From NCBI GenBank assembly GCA_902464645.1, contig CABQKL010000123.1, positions 1 through 5,041 of the forward strand: a DNA stretch of 5,041 nt, given 5' to 3'. A program made the position numbers and the translations under genes. Every line of letters starts with the position of its first letter. Position 1 is the first letter of the stretch. This document shows, piece after piece, positions 1-5,041 of the stretch. This stretch comes from an uncultured Collinsella sp. (GTDB lineage Bacteria; Actinomycetota; Coriobacteriia; Coriobacteriales; Coriobacteriaceae). Under the pieces are notes generated by a model that saw only the letters and a program-made list of their open reading frames with translations, searched no databases and was not told the DNA's origin.

Positions 1-603
1 CAGGGCCTGGGCGCCGACGGCCTGCTGCTCATTACCCCCTACTACAACAAGTCCAACGAAGAGGGCATCTACCAGCACTTTAAGACCGTCGCCGATGCCG
101 TGGACATCCCCTGCATCCTGTACAACATCCCCGGCCGTTGCGGCTGCGGCATCAGCGAGCGCAACGTAGAGCGCCTGGCCGCACATCCCAACATCATGGG
201 TATTAAGGAAGCCTCGGGCAACGTCGCCTACGCGGCCAAGATCGCCCACCTGCTGTCCGACGACTTCCGCATGTACTCGGGCGAGGACGCCCTCACCGTG
301 CCGCTCATGAGCCTGGGCGCTTCGGGCACCATCAGCGTGTGGGCCGACGTTCAGCCGCAGCTCGTGCACGACATGTGCCGCGCCTATCTGGACGGCGACG
401 TGGAGCGCGCCCGCGATATCCAGATTGCCGGCCAGCCGCTCATCAATGCCCTCTTTAGCGAGGTCAACCCCATCCCCGTCAAGGAAGCACTCGCCCAGAT
501 GGGTATGATCGAGGCAAACTACCGCATGCCGCTGCGCCCCATGGCAGACGACACGCGCTCCGCACTTACCGATGCTCTGAAAGGAGCTGGTCTGCTTGAT
601 TAA
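1..603 (+). CDS. dapA: 4-hydroxy-tetrahydrodipicolinate synthase, 5'-truncated by the window edge
   Basis: Catalyses the first committed step of lysine/diaminopimelate synthesis: condensation of pyruvate with L-aspartate-4-semialdehyde, in the cytoplasm. The reading frame is open from base 1, giving 201 visible residues. About 92 N-terminal residues are missing compared with the 292-residue E. coli enzyme. Visible family landmarks are ITPYYN (visible residues 11-16; the second Tyr matches E. coli Tyr107), LYNIPGR (40-46; Tyr41 matches catalytic Tyr133 and Arg46 matches the substrate-binding Arg138), and GIKEASGN, whose Lys69 (codon 205-207) is the Schiff-base lysine equivalent to Lys161. SGEDAL, the GTISV stretch and the NPIPVKEAL motif near the C-terminus complete the TIM-barrel lyase pattern. 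It ends with TAA at 601-603 and overlaps dapB, so the two are co-transcribed. No damage is visible in this part. Family assignment is secure; only the start lies outside the window. Confidence 0.97.
   Translation, partial: QGLGADGLLLITPYYNKSNEEGIYQHFKTVADAVDIPCILYNIPGRCGCGISERNVERLAAHPNIMGIKEASGNVAYAAKIAHLLSDDFRMYSGEDALTVPLMSLGASGTISVWADVQPQLVHDMCRAYLDGDVERARDIQIAGQPLINALFSEVNPIPVKEALAQMGMIEANYRMPLRPMADDTRSALTDALKGAGLLD
580..586 (+). promoter_or_regulatory. Ribosome binding site of dapB, inside the dapA 3' end
   Basis: AAAGGAG lies 9 nt upstream of the TTG at 596, within the last codons of dapA. No ATG or GTG in the dapB frame is equally well placed, and the TTG puts the Rossmann motif GTGRMG at residues 8-13, as expected for DapB. 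The site therefore settles the non-ATG start and indicates translational coupling to dapA. Confidence 0.8.
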
Positions 604-1336
604 GACCGTCATTATGGGAACGGGCCGTATGGGCTCGCTCATCCGCACCACCGCCGAGGGCATTGTCAACACCGCTGGAGAGCCCGTTTTTGACATCGTC
701 GCCCAGATCGGCTTCGACTTGTCCGAGCTCGAGAGCGCACCGGCCGCCGATGTAATCATCGACTTCTCGAACGTCGTGACCTTCGATGCCGTTGTCGCCT
801 ATGTCGAGCGCACGGGTGCCGCACTCGTTTCCGGCACCACGGGCTATACGCCCGAGCAGGTGGATCGCCTGCGCGAGCTGGGTCAGAACGCCCGTGTTAT
901 GCACTCGGGCAACTACTCTATCGGTATCGCCGCCCTGCGCCATCTGGTTGCCCAGGCCACGCGCGAGCTGCCCGGCTTTGACTGCGAAATCGTCGAGACG
1001 CACCATAATCAAAAGGTCGACGCCCCCAGCGGCACTGCCAAGTTGTTGCTCGACGCCGTCGTCGAAGCCGAGCCCGAGGCAGGCTACCACCCCGTCTATG
1101 GCCGCGAGGGCATGTGCGGCGCGCGCGACCCCAAGGAGATCGGCATGCACTCGCTGCGCGGCGGCACCGTCGCCGGCGTGCACGAGGTAAGCTTTTTCGG
1201 CCAGGACGAGGAGGTCACGCTCGCGCACCGCGCCACGAGCCGTCAGATCTTCGTCAACGGCGCCCTGGCAGCCGCGCAGAAGCTCGTCACCCGCGAGCCT
1301 GGCTTCTATACGTTCGACCAGGTCATGTTTGCCTAA
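596..1336 (+). CDS. dapB: 4-hydroxy-tetrahydrodipicolinate reductase
   Basis: Reduces the DapA product to 2,3,4,5-tetrahydrodipicolinate using NAD(P)H. The protein has 246 residues, slightly shorter than the 273 of E. coli. The N-terminal Rossmann domain shows GTGRMG at residues 8-13 for the dinucleotide and SGTTGYT at 79-85. The C-terminal substrate domain shows the family signature HHNQKVDAPSGTA at 136-148, with His136 as the likely catalytic acid (E. coli His159) and Lys140 matching Lys163. GNYSIG at 105-110 stands where many relatives have a similar NxS loop, and the C-terminal GFYTFDQV matches the usual family ending. Translation starts at TTG 596, whose codon begins 8 nt before the end of dapA, with AAAGGAG at good spacing. 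After the second Rossmann strand (VAQIG) no acidic or basic residue sits in the usual place, so NADH versus NADPH preference cannot be read from sequence. It is the second gene of the dap operon. Confidence 0.97.
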   Translation: MIKTVIMGTGRMGSLIRTTAEGIVNTAGEPVFDIVAQIGFDLSELESAPAADVIIDFSNVVTFDAVVAYVERTGAALVSGTTGYTPEQVDRLRELGQNARVMHSGNYSIGIAALRHLVAQATRELPGFDCEIVETHHNQKVDAPSGTAKLLLDAVVEAEPEAGYHPVYGREGMCGARDPKEIGMHSLRGGTVAGVHEVSFFGQDEEVTLAHRATSRQIFVNGALAAAQKLVTREPGFYTFDQVMFA

Positions 1337-1360
1337 CCAGGTATCAACCGGATCCACTCA

Positions 1361-1366
1361 AAGGAG
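1361..1366 (+). promoter_or_regulatory. Ribosome binding site of dapH
   Basis: AAGGAG, within AAGGAGAG, ends 9 nt before the ATG at 1376. It lies in the 39-nt gap after dapB, which shows no terminator or convincing promoter, so dapH is read from the upstream dap transcript. Confidence 0.75.
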
Positions 1367-1375
1367 AGACAGCAA

Positions 1376-2095
1376 ATGAGTAATGCAGCCGAGATGGATG
1401 CACAGGAGATTATCAACTACATCGCAACCGCGCCCAAGAAAACGCCCGTCAAACTGTACGTGCGCGAAAAGCCGGGCATGAAGGTCCAGTGGGGCAATGC
1501 GCACGTCTACGGCGGTCGTCGTGGCAAGACCGTCTTTGGTGACTGGGATGAGCTCAAGGCAATCCTCGACGCCAACGCCGACTCCATCGACTACTACGAC
1601 GTAGAGAACGACTGCCGCAACTCCGCCGTGCCCATGCTCGACCTCAAGGGTATCAACGCCCGCATCGAGCCGGGCGCGATCATCCGCGACCGTGTCGAGA
1701 TTGGCGATCGCGCCGTCATCATGATGGGCGCCATCATCAACATCGGCTCCGTCATTGGCGAAGGCTCCATGATCGACATGGGCGCTGTGCTGGGCGGCCG
1801 CGCCACCGTGGGCAAGAACTGCCACATCGGCGCCGGCACCGTGCTGGCAGGCGTCGTGGAGCCCGCCAGTGCCACGCCCGTCATCATCGAGGACGACGTT
1901 ATGATCGGCGCCAATGCCGTGGTCCTGGAGGGCGTGCGCGTGGGCAAGGGTGCTGTCGTTGCCGCCGGCGCCGTATGCGTCGACGACGTCCCCGCCGGCG
2001 CCGTCGTGGCCGGTGTCCCCGCCCGCGTCATCAAGATGCGCGACGAGAAGACCGACAGCAAGACCGGCCTGGAAGAGGGCTTACGTCAACTCTAG
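1376..2095 (+). CDS. dapH: Tetrahydrodipicolinate N-acetyltransferase
   Basis: Transfers acetyl from acetyl-CoA to tetrahydrodipicolinate, giving N-acetyl-2-amino-6-oxopimelate and so starting the acetylase branch of diaminopimelate synthesis. Also called dapD in some annotations. The 239 residues match the length of Bacillus subtilis DapH (236) rather than the roughly 274-residue succinylase DapD. Residues 7-90 form the DapH N-terminal domain (EIINYIATAPKKTPVKLYV, then VENDCRNSAVPMLDLK). From about 95 to 216 there is a left-handed beta-helix of hexapeptide repeats (ARIEPGAIIRDRVEIGD, GKNCHIGAGTVLAG, IEDDVMIGANAVVLEG, GKGAVVAAGAV). The insert VVEPASATP at 160-168 interrupts the helix as in B. 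subtilis DapH. The protein ends in ELRQL-like GLRQL, as that homologue does. Members of this fold act as trimers. ATG 1376 has a strong Shine-Dalgarno sequence. It is the last gene of the operon in this window and is followed by hairpins and a terminator. Confidence 0.95.
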   Translation: MSNAAEMDAQEIINYIATAPKKTPVKLYVREKPGMKVQWGNAHVYGGRRGKTVFGDWDELKAILDANADSIDYYDVENDCRNSAVPMLDLKGINARIEPGAIIRDRVEIGDRAVIMMGAIINIGSVIGEGSMIDMGAVLGGRATVGKNCHIGAGTVLAGVVEPASATPVIIEDDVMIGANAVVLEGVRVGKGAVVAAGAVCVDDVPAGAVVAGVPARVIKMRDEKTDSKTGLEEGLRQL

Positions 2096-2098
2096 GGC

Positions 2099-2122
2099 TG
2101 CGCAGTTTTACCAAACCGCGCA
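2099..2122 (+). repeat. Small hairpin just after the dapH stop
   Basis: TGCGCAGTTT (2099-2108) and AAACCGCGCA (2113-2122) form a 10-position stem with nine Watson-Crick pairs and one A-C mismatch, closed by the tetraloop TACC. It starts 3 nt after the stop codon of dapH. No T-run follows, so it is not a canonical intrinsic terminator. It could protect the 3' end of the dap mRNA or be incidental. Confidence 0.5.
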
Positions 2123-2140
2123 ACTAGTCGACGCTGCAAA

Positions 2141-2232
2141 CGGCCCAGAGCGGCAATCTGACGTTCAATCGTCGGGCATGACCAAAAGGTCAATGCCCTC
2201 CTCTTTCACGTCACCTTGCTCGCTCTGGGGCG
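2141..2232 (+). repeat. Long nested imperfect palindrome, about 90 nt
   Basis: One extended hairpin is visible. The outer stem is CCCAGAGCG (2144-2152) against CGCTCTGGG (2221-2229), then GCAA/TTGC, then TGACGT (2159-2164) against ACGTCA (2208-2213). A symmetric 9 x 9 internal loop (2165-2173, 2199-2207) follows, then GGGCAT/ATGCCC and GACC/GGTC closed by AAAA at 2184-2187, with a single bulged A at 2192. CG at 2141-2142 can extend the base against CG at 2231-2232 across a G-G mismatch. About 32 of 40 arm positions agree. TTTT follows at 2233-2236. It lies between convergent genes and contains no ORF. It could be a 3' mRNA structure, a weak terminator, a small RNA, or a decayed palindromic mobile element. 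The structure is seen directly; the role is unknown. Confidence 0.65.
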
Positions 2233-2278
2233 TTTTCGCTGACGTATGTTCAACCAGTGGCGTAATTAAGCCCCAAGT

Positions 2279-2321
2279 AAAAAGGCCGAAGCCCTCATCC
2301 GAGGCTTCGGCCTTTGTTTTT
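2279..2321. terminator. Bidirectional Rho-independent terminator
   Basis: AAAGGCCGAAGCC (2281-2293) pairs perfectly over 13 bp with GGCTTCGGCCTTT (2303-2315). TC (2295-2296) can also pair with GA (2301-2302), leaving a tight ATCC loop and a bulged C. On the plus strand G and then TTTTT (2317-2321) follow. On the minus strand the complement of the A-run at 2279-2283 gives a U-tract. The hairpin lies between the convergent genes dapH and the NA37 gene and should end transcription of both. Confidence 0.92.
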
Positions 2322-2341
2322 CAGCAGCGCCCAAGCGCAGT

Positions 2342-3346
2342 TTATCGATTCTCAATTGACCCGATGTTTTTGAGCTCGATGGAGATGAGGCCGTTGGGCT
2401 CGTTGACGAACTCGATATACTCGGAGTTCGAACCCATCTCGGCCGGGAAGCTGATCTCGATGCCCGTGTCGGTACGAATCTTGTGATTGCGCACGGCCGC
2501 GCGTTCGACCTGCTTGCGCTCCACGGGCACGCGCTCGGGCACCTTCTCCTCGGTCAGCGCCGCACGCACGCTCTCCTTGATAACCGGCTCGTCCTCAAAG
2601 ACCTCATCGACGATATCCCAAGGCGGCAGCTCCTCGTCGTCTTCAACCTTCTCGGCAACGGCGGCTTTGACCTTGGCGAGCGCTACGGCCGTGTTGGCGC
2701 CGTGCTCTTCAGCGACCTCCTCGACCACGCGCGTCACCGTGTCGATGACCTCCTTACCCGAAACGCCCGTGTCGCATTGCAGCAGGCCGTCGGGAATGAG
2801 CATGCGATCCTCGCCGGCAATCTTGCGCTTCTTGTCCACGTAGCCGATCTCCATGGTGCTTGCGCGCACGATGGCATAGCTCGGCACCTTTTGCGAGGGG
2901 TTCGGCAGAATGGCGTAGTGGCGCGCGATGTCGTTGCGCACCTCCCCCTCCTCGCGGCCCACTTCGTGCATAAAAGCCTGCTTGGAGCCCAGCAGCATCA
3001 CGGCAAACCAGCGGGCATCCTCATCGTCGTCAAAATCGGCCACGAGCACGTCGGTGGACTCGGCTTTCTCGGCTTTGGTGAGCTCGGAAGAGATAAACTC
3101 CGCAATCTGCTGCGACAGGTCCACGAACTCGCGCTCGCCAAAGAAATAGCCCTTGAGCTCGCCGCCAAACGCAGAGTTCTCGGCAAACGTGGCGCGTTTA
3201 TTGTCGGCCGAGGTGCGTGCACGGCGCAGATGCGTGGTTACGAAATTGCGCACGGCACGGCTTTCGGTATCGAGCTCGCGCTGGCTCATAACGTTGACGG
3301 CAGAGTCAAAGTCCAGGATATGCAGAATCGCGTGATTGATTTTCAT
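2342..3346 (-). CDS. NA37 (YejK/NdpA-like) nucleoid-associated protein
   Basis: The 334-residue protein resembles the NA37 family (Pfam PF04245), whose E. coli member YejK has 335 residues and was found associated with the nucleoid. Its biochemical role is not settled. Matching blocks are the N-terminal INHAILHILD (3-12), the block ADFDDDEDARWFAVMLLG around 103-120, HYAILPNPSQKVPSYAIV near 143-160, and the C-terminal KIRTDTGIEISFP and GLISIELKNI segment (about 289-328). An acidic linker rich in D/E runs over about 235-256. No signal peptide or membrane segment is seen, so it is cytoplasmic. An in-frame ATG three codons earlier (3355) is possible, but GGA directly abuts it. The ATG at 3346 has GGAA 8 nt upstream and begins right before the conserved N-terminus, so it is preferred. 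The gene is convergent with the dap operon and shares its terminator. It probably has its own promoter in the 3347-3420 gap. Confidence 0.85.
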   Translation of the reverse strand: MKINHAILHILDFDSAVNVMSQRELDTESRAVRNFVTTHLRRARTSADNKRATFAENSAFGGELKGYFFGEREFVDLSQQIAEFISSELTKAEKAESTDVLVADFDDDEDARWFAVMLLGSKQAFMHEVGREEGEVRNDIARHYAILPNPSQKVPSYAIVRASTMEIGYVDKKRKIAGEDRMLIPDGLLQCDTGVSGKEVIDTVTRVVEEVAEEHGANTAVALAKVKAAVAEKVEDDEELPPWDIVDEVFEDEPVIKESVRAALTEEKVPERVPVERKQVERAAVRNHKIRTDTGIEISFPAEMGSNSEYIEFVNEPNGLISIELKNIGSIENR

Positions 3347-3384
3347 ATACGGCATTCCGTTCTAGATCGATTTCGGCACGAACC

Positions 3385-3390
3385 AGTATA
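3385..3390 (-). promoter_or_regulatory. Possible -10 element for the NA37 gene
   Basis: The minus strand reads TATACT here, one base from the TATAAT consensus and about 38 nt upstream of the preferred ATG at 3346. That would give a leader of roughly 30 nt. No convincing -35 hexamer is found at 16-18 nt spacing and there is no extended TG, so the call is tentative. It would let the NA37 gene be transcribed independently of the upstream repeat-flanked gene. Confidence 0.3.
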
Positions 3391-3420
3391 GCGGTCGAGC
3401 CCGCCCCAGGCGCATCGAAG

Positions 3421-3455
3421 ATTGGTGCATCGGGGACAGGTTGCTTTGCACCAAT
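3421..3455 (+). repeat. Palindromic repeat, copy 1, after the hydrolase gene stop
   Basis: A perfect 9-bp inverted repeat, ATTGGTGCA (3421-3429) and TGCACCAAT (3447-3455), encloses a 17-nt core containing CGGGGACAGGTTGC. The 31-nt heart (3423-3453) matches positions 4636-4666 at 27 of 31 bases, same orientation, identical spacing. It ends 2 nt beyond the stop codon of the hydrolase gene (read on the minus strand). REP-like palindromes mobilised by a REP-associated tyrosine transposase are one possible origin, but none is encoded here. Confidence 0.8.
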
Positions 3456-3457
3456 GG

Positions 3458-4618
3458 CTAGCGCAGGAGCTCGGACTGCCAAGCCTCGAGCTGTTCTGCC
3501 AAACTCTTGCCGGCGGCGGGCATGTCGATCTGGGGTCGTTTGGGCAGCAGCGCACACTTAAGAATTGCCACGATGGTCTGCGAGACAAAGCGTCGCGTAT
3601 CCTTGTCAAACCCTTGCGCAGCCTGGAGCATCACGGGCAGGCTCTCGCGCAGATTCCCAGCGATATCCGCAAACCGCTCAGCACCCGTAGCCTCAAACAC
3701 GGAGAACAACGCATCTACAAAACGCTCGCGCTCGCTAGGCGAAACTGCAAGCAGCATCTCGCGAATGGAGCCATCAACGTATCGAGCACCGGCGGACAGG
3801 CGCTCACAGTACACGAAGTCGCGACCATCAACCACCCAGCTAAAGGGATTGTGCTGCAGCAGACTGAACTCGGTGCTCTCAACGATGGCATAGTCCTCCT
3901 GCGTCTCGAACATCATGCCAAAGATCGACGACCGAGGTAGCGTCTTGTCGATTCGACCGGAAAGATCGGCAAAGGCGTTGCCGTTCAGAAACTCCTCGAC
4001 GAAACCCGGACCATCATGGGAATACGCCCGTTCGATTCGCGCACGGGCGACATCGGAGCACATCGCCGCACCGTACACCGCAAGGTTTCCACCCTTGGAA
4101 TGACCTCCGCACAAAAGCGGCCCGTCAATCGCATCCGCCGCCTCGTCCACATAACGCGCCGCGGATTCCTGGGCCGGCACAGGATACCGGAACGCCATGT
4201 TAAAGTCCTCTTTCCAGCCCACAATCGTGCTGTCGGTCCCCCGGAAGGAAAGATAGCTAAACCCCGCCGGAAACCGGAACGCCATGGCTGCAAACTGCTC
4301 TGTCGCCACCACATCGCTCACGGCACGATAGCCGCAAACGTGCACGCCACGGTAGCGAGGGCTTGCTGCCACGGCCTCCAACAAGGCCCTGCTCCCCTCT
4401 GGATCCCACAAGTCGTCAATCATGTCCCGGTAGCACTCGGCACGCAGCAGCTCGCGTACGTCTAGGCCCTGCCAGTTCGTCAGCTCCGCCATATCACCCG
4501 GCAAACGCAAATAGGACAACCACGCAAAGACGAGGCTATCCACCGCGCAGAACGGCCTCTCCTCAAACGGATCAAACGCCGTCTGGGCATAGGTCAAAAA
4601 ATTAGGCGAATCCGACAT
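3458..4618 (-). CDS. Mbeg1-like (DUF2974) putative alpha/beta-hydrolase
   Basis: The 386-residue protein fits the Mbeg1-like family (Pfam PF11187), lipase-like alpha/beta-hydrolases of unknown substrate. The N-terminus FDPFEERPFCAVDSLVFAWL (15-34) matches the family's usual opening, an NxVD-type motif followed by LSYL. FRGTDSTIVGWKEDFNM (125-141) is the conserved block before the nucleophile. The nucleophile elbow is GGHSKGGNLA, with Ser174. SHDGPGF (200-206) and the QHNPFSW motif (255-261) supply the likely Asp202 and His256 of a catalytic triad; these two are inferred from family conservation. No signal peptide, lipobox or clear membrane helix is visible, so it is probably cytoplasmic. All three candidate catalytic residues are present, so the enzyme looks intact. 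ATG 4618 has GGGAGG only 3 nt upstream, with no better start nearby. The gene is bracketed closely by two direct copies of a palindromic repeat, suggesting a mobile or recently inserted unit. Substrate unknown. Confidence 0.85.
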   Translation of the reverse strand: MSDSPNFLTYAQTAFDPFEERPFCAVDSLVFAWLSYLRLPGDMAELTNWQGLDVRELLRAECYRDMIDDLWDPEGSRALLEAVAASPRYRGVHVCGYRAVSDVVATEQFAAMAFRFPAGFSYLSFRGTDSTIVGWKEDFNMAFRYPVPAQESAARYVDEAADAIDGPLLCGGHSKGGNLAVYGAAMCSDVARARIERAYSHDGPGFVEEFLNGNAFADLSGRIDKTLPRSSIFGMMFETQEDYAIVESTEFSLLQHNPFSWVVDGRDFVYCERLSAGARYVDGSIREMLLAVSPSERERFVDALFSVFEATGAERFADIAGNLRESLPVMLQAAQGFDKDTRRFVSQTIVAILKCALLPKRPQIDMPAAGKSLAEQLEAWQSELLR

Positions 4619-4621
4619 GGC

Positions 4622-4627
4622 CCTCCC
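4622..4627 (-). promoter_or_regulatory. Ribosome binding site of the hydrolase gene, close spacing
   Basis: The minus strand reads GGGAGG, within GGGAGGG, leaving only 3 nt before the ATG at 4618, shorter than the usual 5-9. The match is strong and no alternative start codon is better placed, so the ATG is kept. No clear promoter was found between this site and the ldh stop. Confidence 0.55.
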
Positions 4628-4635
4628 ATCAACTA

Positions 4636-4666
4636 TGGTGCATTGGGGTCAGGTTACCTTGCACCA
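4636..4666 (+). repeat. Palindromic repeat, copy 2, upstream of the hydrolase gene
   Basis: TGGTGCA (4636-4642) and TGCACCA (4660-4666) enclose a 17-nt core containing TTGGGGTCAGGTTACC. It matches copy 1 at 27 of 31 bases in direct orientation; all four differences are in the core, while the inverted ends are identical. The core also contains AGGTTACCT, a small palindrome of its own that is lost in copy 1. The repeat begins 17 nt upstream of the hydrolase start codon, in its leader or promoter region, and its other end touches the A-run of the ldh terminator. Confidence 0.8.
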
Positions 4667-4701
4667 AAAAGGCGCCCGGGCCGTGTGGACCCGGACGCCT
4701 T
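4666..4701 (-). terminator. Rho-independent terminator of ldh
   Basis: Read on the minus strand, AAGGCG (4701-4696), T, CCGGG (4694-4690) pair with CCCGG (4680-4676), G, CGCCTT (4674-4669), followed by a U-tract from 4670-4666. The single non-Watson-Crick position is a U-G wobble on the minus strand but a C-A mismatch on the plus strand. This fits a function for minus-strand transcripts. It lies about 30 nt after the ldh stop codon. Confidence 0.85.
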
Positions 4702-4732
4702 CATTGTAACTTTTTGCTCTAGCAAGCTTGAT

Positions 4733-5041
4733 TTAGCAGGAGAAGTCGACGCTGTCGATGATGTCCTTGAGGGCCTTTGCAGAGGCGGTGAGCTCATGCT
4801 GCTCGCCATCGTTCAGCGGCACGGGGACGCGGCAGACAACGCCGTCGCGGCCAACGACCGTCGGCATGGAGATGGCAAGATCGGACAGGCCATACTCGCC
4901 CACCATGAGCGAGGAAACGGGCAGAACGGTCTGCTCATCGCGCATGACGGCAGTGCAGATGCGCTTAACGGCCATGGCGACGCCGTAGTAGGTGGCGTGC
5001 TTCTTCTCGATGATGGTGTAGGCGGAGTTCTTGACGTCCTC
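4733..5041 (-). CDS. ldh: L-lactate dehydrogenase, C-terminal 102 residues
   Basis: Interconverts pyruvate and L-lactate with NAD(H), regenerating NAD+ in fermentation in the cytoplasm. Only the C-terminal third is present; the frame stays open to the right edge (positions 4733-5041). The segment KNSAYTIIEKKHATYYGVA (visible residues 4-22) is the bacterial L-LDH substrate-specificity helix, where ATYYG carries the Thr equivalent to Thr246. This favours lactate over malate dehydrogenase. EQTVLPVSSLMVGEYG, the following ISMPTVVGRDGV and the terminal LKDIIDSVDF match the usual LDH C-terminus. The Rossmann domain and catalytic His195 region lie outside the window, so cofactor and catalytic residues cannot be checked. 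It is followed by its own terminator, so it is probably not co-transcribed with the hydrolase gene. Confidence 0.9.
   Translation of the reverse strand, partial: EDVKNSAYTIIEKKHATYYGVAMAVKRICTAVMRDEQTVLPVSSLMVGEYGLSDLAISMPTVVGRDGVVCRVPVPLNDGEQHELTASAKALKDIIDSVDFSC

Noticed and set aside
566..1357. 263-codon open frame on the minus strand opposite dapB
   Set aside because: It is the antisense shadow of dapB, kept open by GC-rich third positions. Its translation resembles no family and dapB is a certain gene.
1358..2061. Two 155-codon open frames on the minus strand opposite dapH
   Set aside because: Low-complexity translations (runs of A, D, V and H, or of M, T, P and A) mirroring the hexapeptide repeat codons of dapH.
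2096..2341. Possible small gene or riboswitch after dapH
   Set aside because: No start codon with a Shine-Dalgarno site leads a credible short ORF, and a lysine riboswitch would be expected upstream of the operon, not after it. Only hairpins are supported.
3353..3355. Earlier ATG start for the NA37 gene, adding MPY
   Set aside because: GGA directly abuts this ATG with no room for ribosome spacing. The ATG at 3346 is better spaced and starts at the conserved N-terminus. The longer form cannot be excluded.
2483..3391. 302-codon open frame on the plus strand opposite the NA37 gene
   Set aside because: It is rich in His, Leu and Arg with no recognisable domain, and lies wholly opposite a gene with clear family motifs. 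It is a typical high-GC shadow.
3422..4465. Several plus-strand frames of 128-172 codons opposite the hydrolase gene
   Set aside because: No domain, no good ribosome site, and the strand is already used by a protein with a complete lipase-type motif set.
4733..5041. Malate dehydrogenase as the identity of the right-edge gene
   Set aside because: KKHATYYG and the LPVSSLMVGEYG segment match bacterial L-lactate dehydrogenases better than malate dehydrogenases of the same superfamily, though the catalytic half is not visible.

Overview
The window looks like chromosomal DNA from a GC-rich gut actinobacterium of the class Coriobacteriia, most likely Collinsella or a close relative. This rests on the strong GC bias at third codon positions, the style of the proteins (acetylase-type DapH, NA37 protein, Mbeg1-like hydrolase, L-lactate dehydrogenase) and recollection of similar proteins. 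No database was searched, so the genus is an inference.

Positions 1-2095, plus strand, hold the tail of a lysine/diaminopimelate operon: the 3' two thirds of dapA, then dapB (TTG start, overlapping the dapA stop by 8 nt), then dapH. The three enzymes act in sequence: DapA condenses aspartate semialdehyde with pyruvate, DapB reduces the product to tetrahydrodipicolinate, and DapH N-acetylates it. The cell therefore appears to use the acetylated branch to meso-diaminopimelate and lysine. The genes for later steps are not here.

Positions 2096-2341 have no gene but are full of inverted repeats: a small hairpin just after the dapH stop, a long nested imperfect palindrome of about 90 nt, and a strong bidirectional intrinsic terminator shared with the convergent gene on the other side.

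Positions 2342-4618, minus strand, carry an NA37/YejK-type nucleoid-associated protein and, upstream of it, a putative alpha/beta-hydrolase of the Mbeg1-like (DUF2974) family. The hydrolase gene is bracketed by two copies of a 31-nt palindromic repeat in direct orientation. One copy starts about 17 nt before its start codon and the other ends 2 nt after its stop, so the gene looks like a single-gene cassette. This is the most unusual arrangement in the window.

Positions 4666-5041, minus strand, hold the 3' end of an L-lactate dehydrogenase gene and its intrinsic terminator, whose U-tract touches the outer copy of the repeat. No tRNA, rRNA, CRISPR array, transposase or phage gene was seen.
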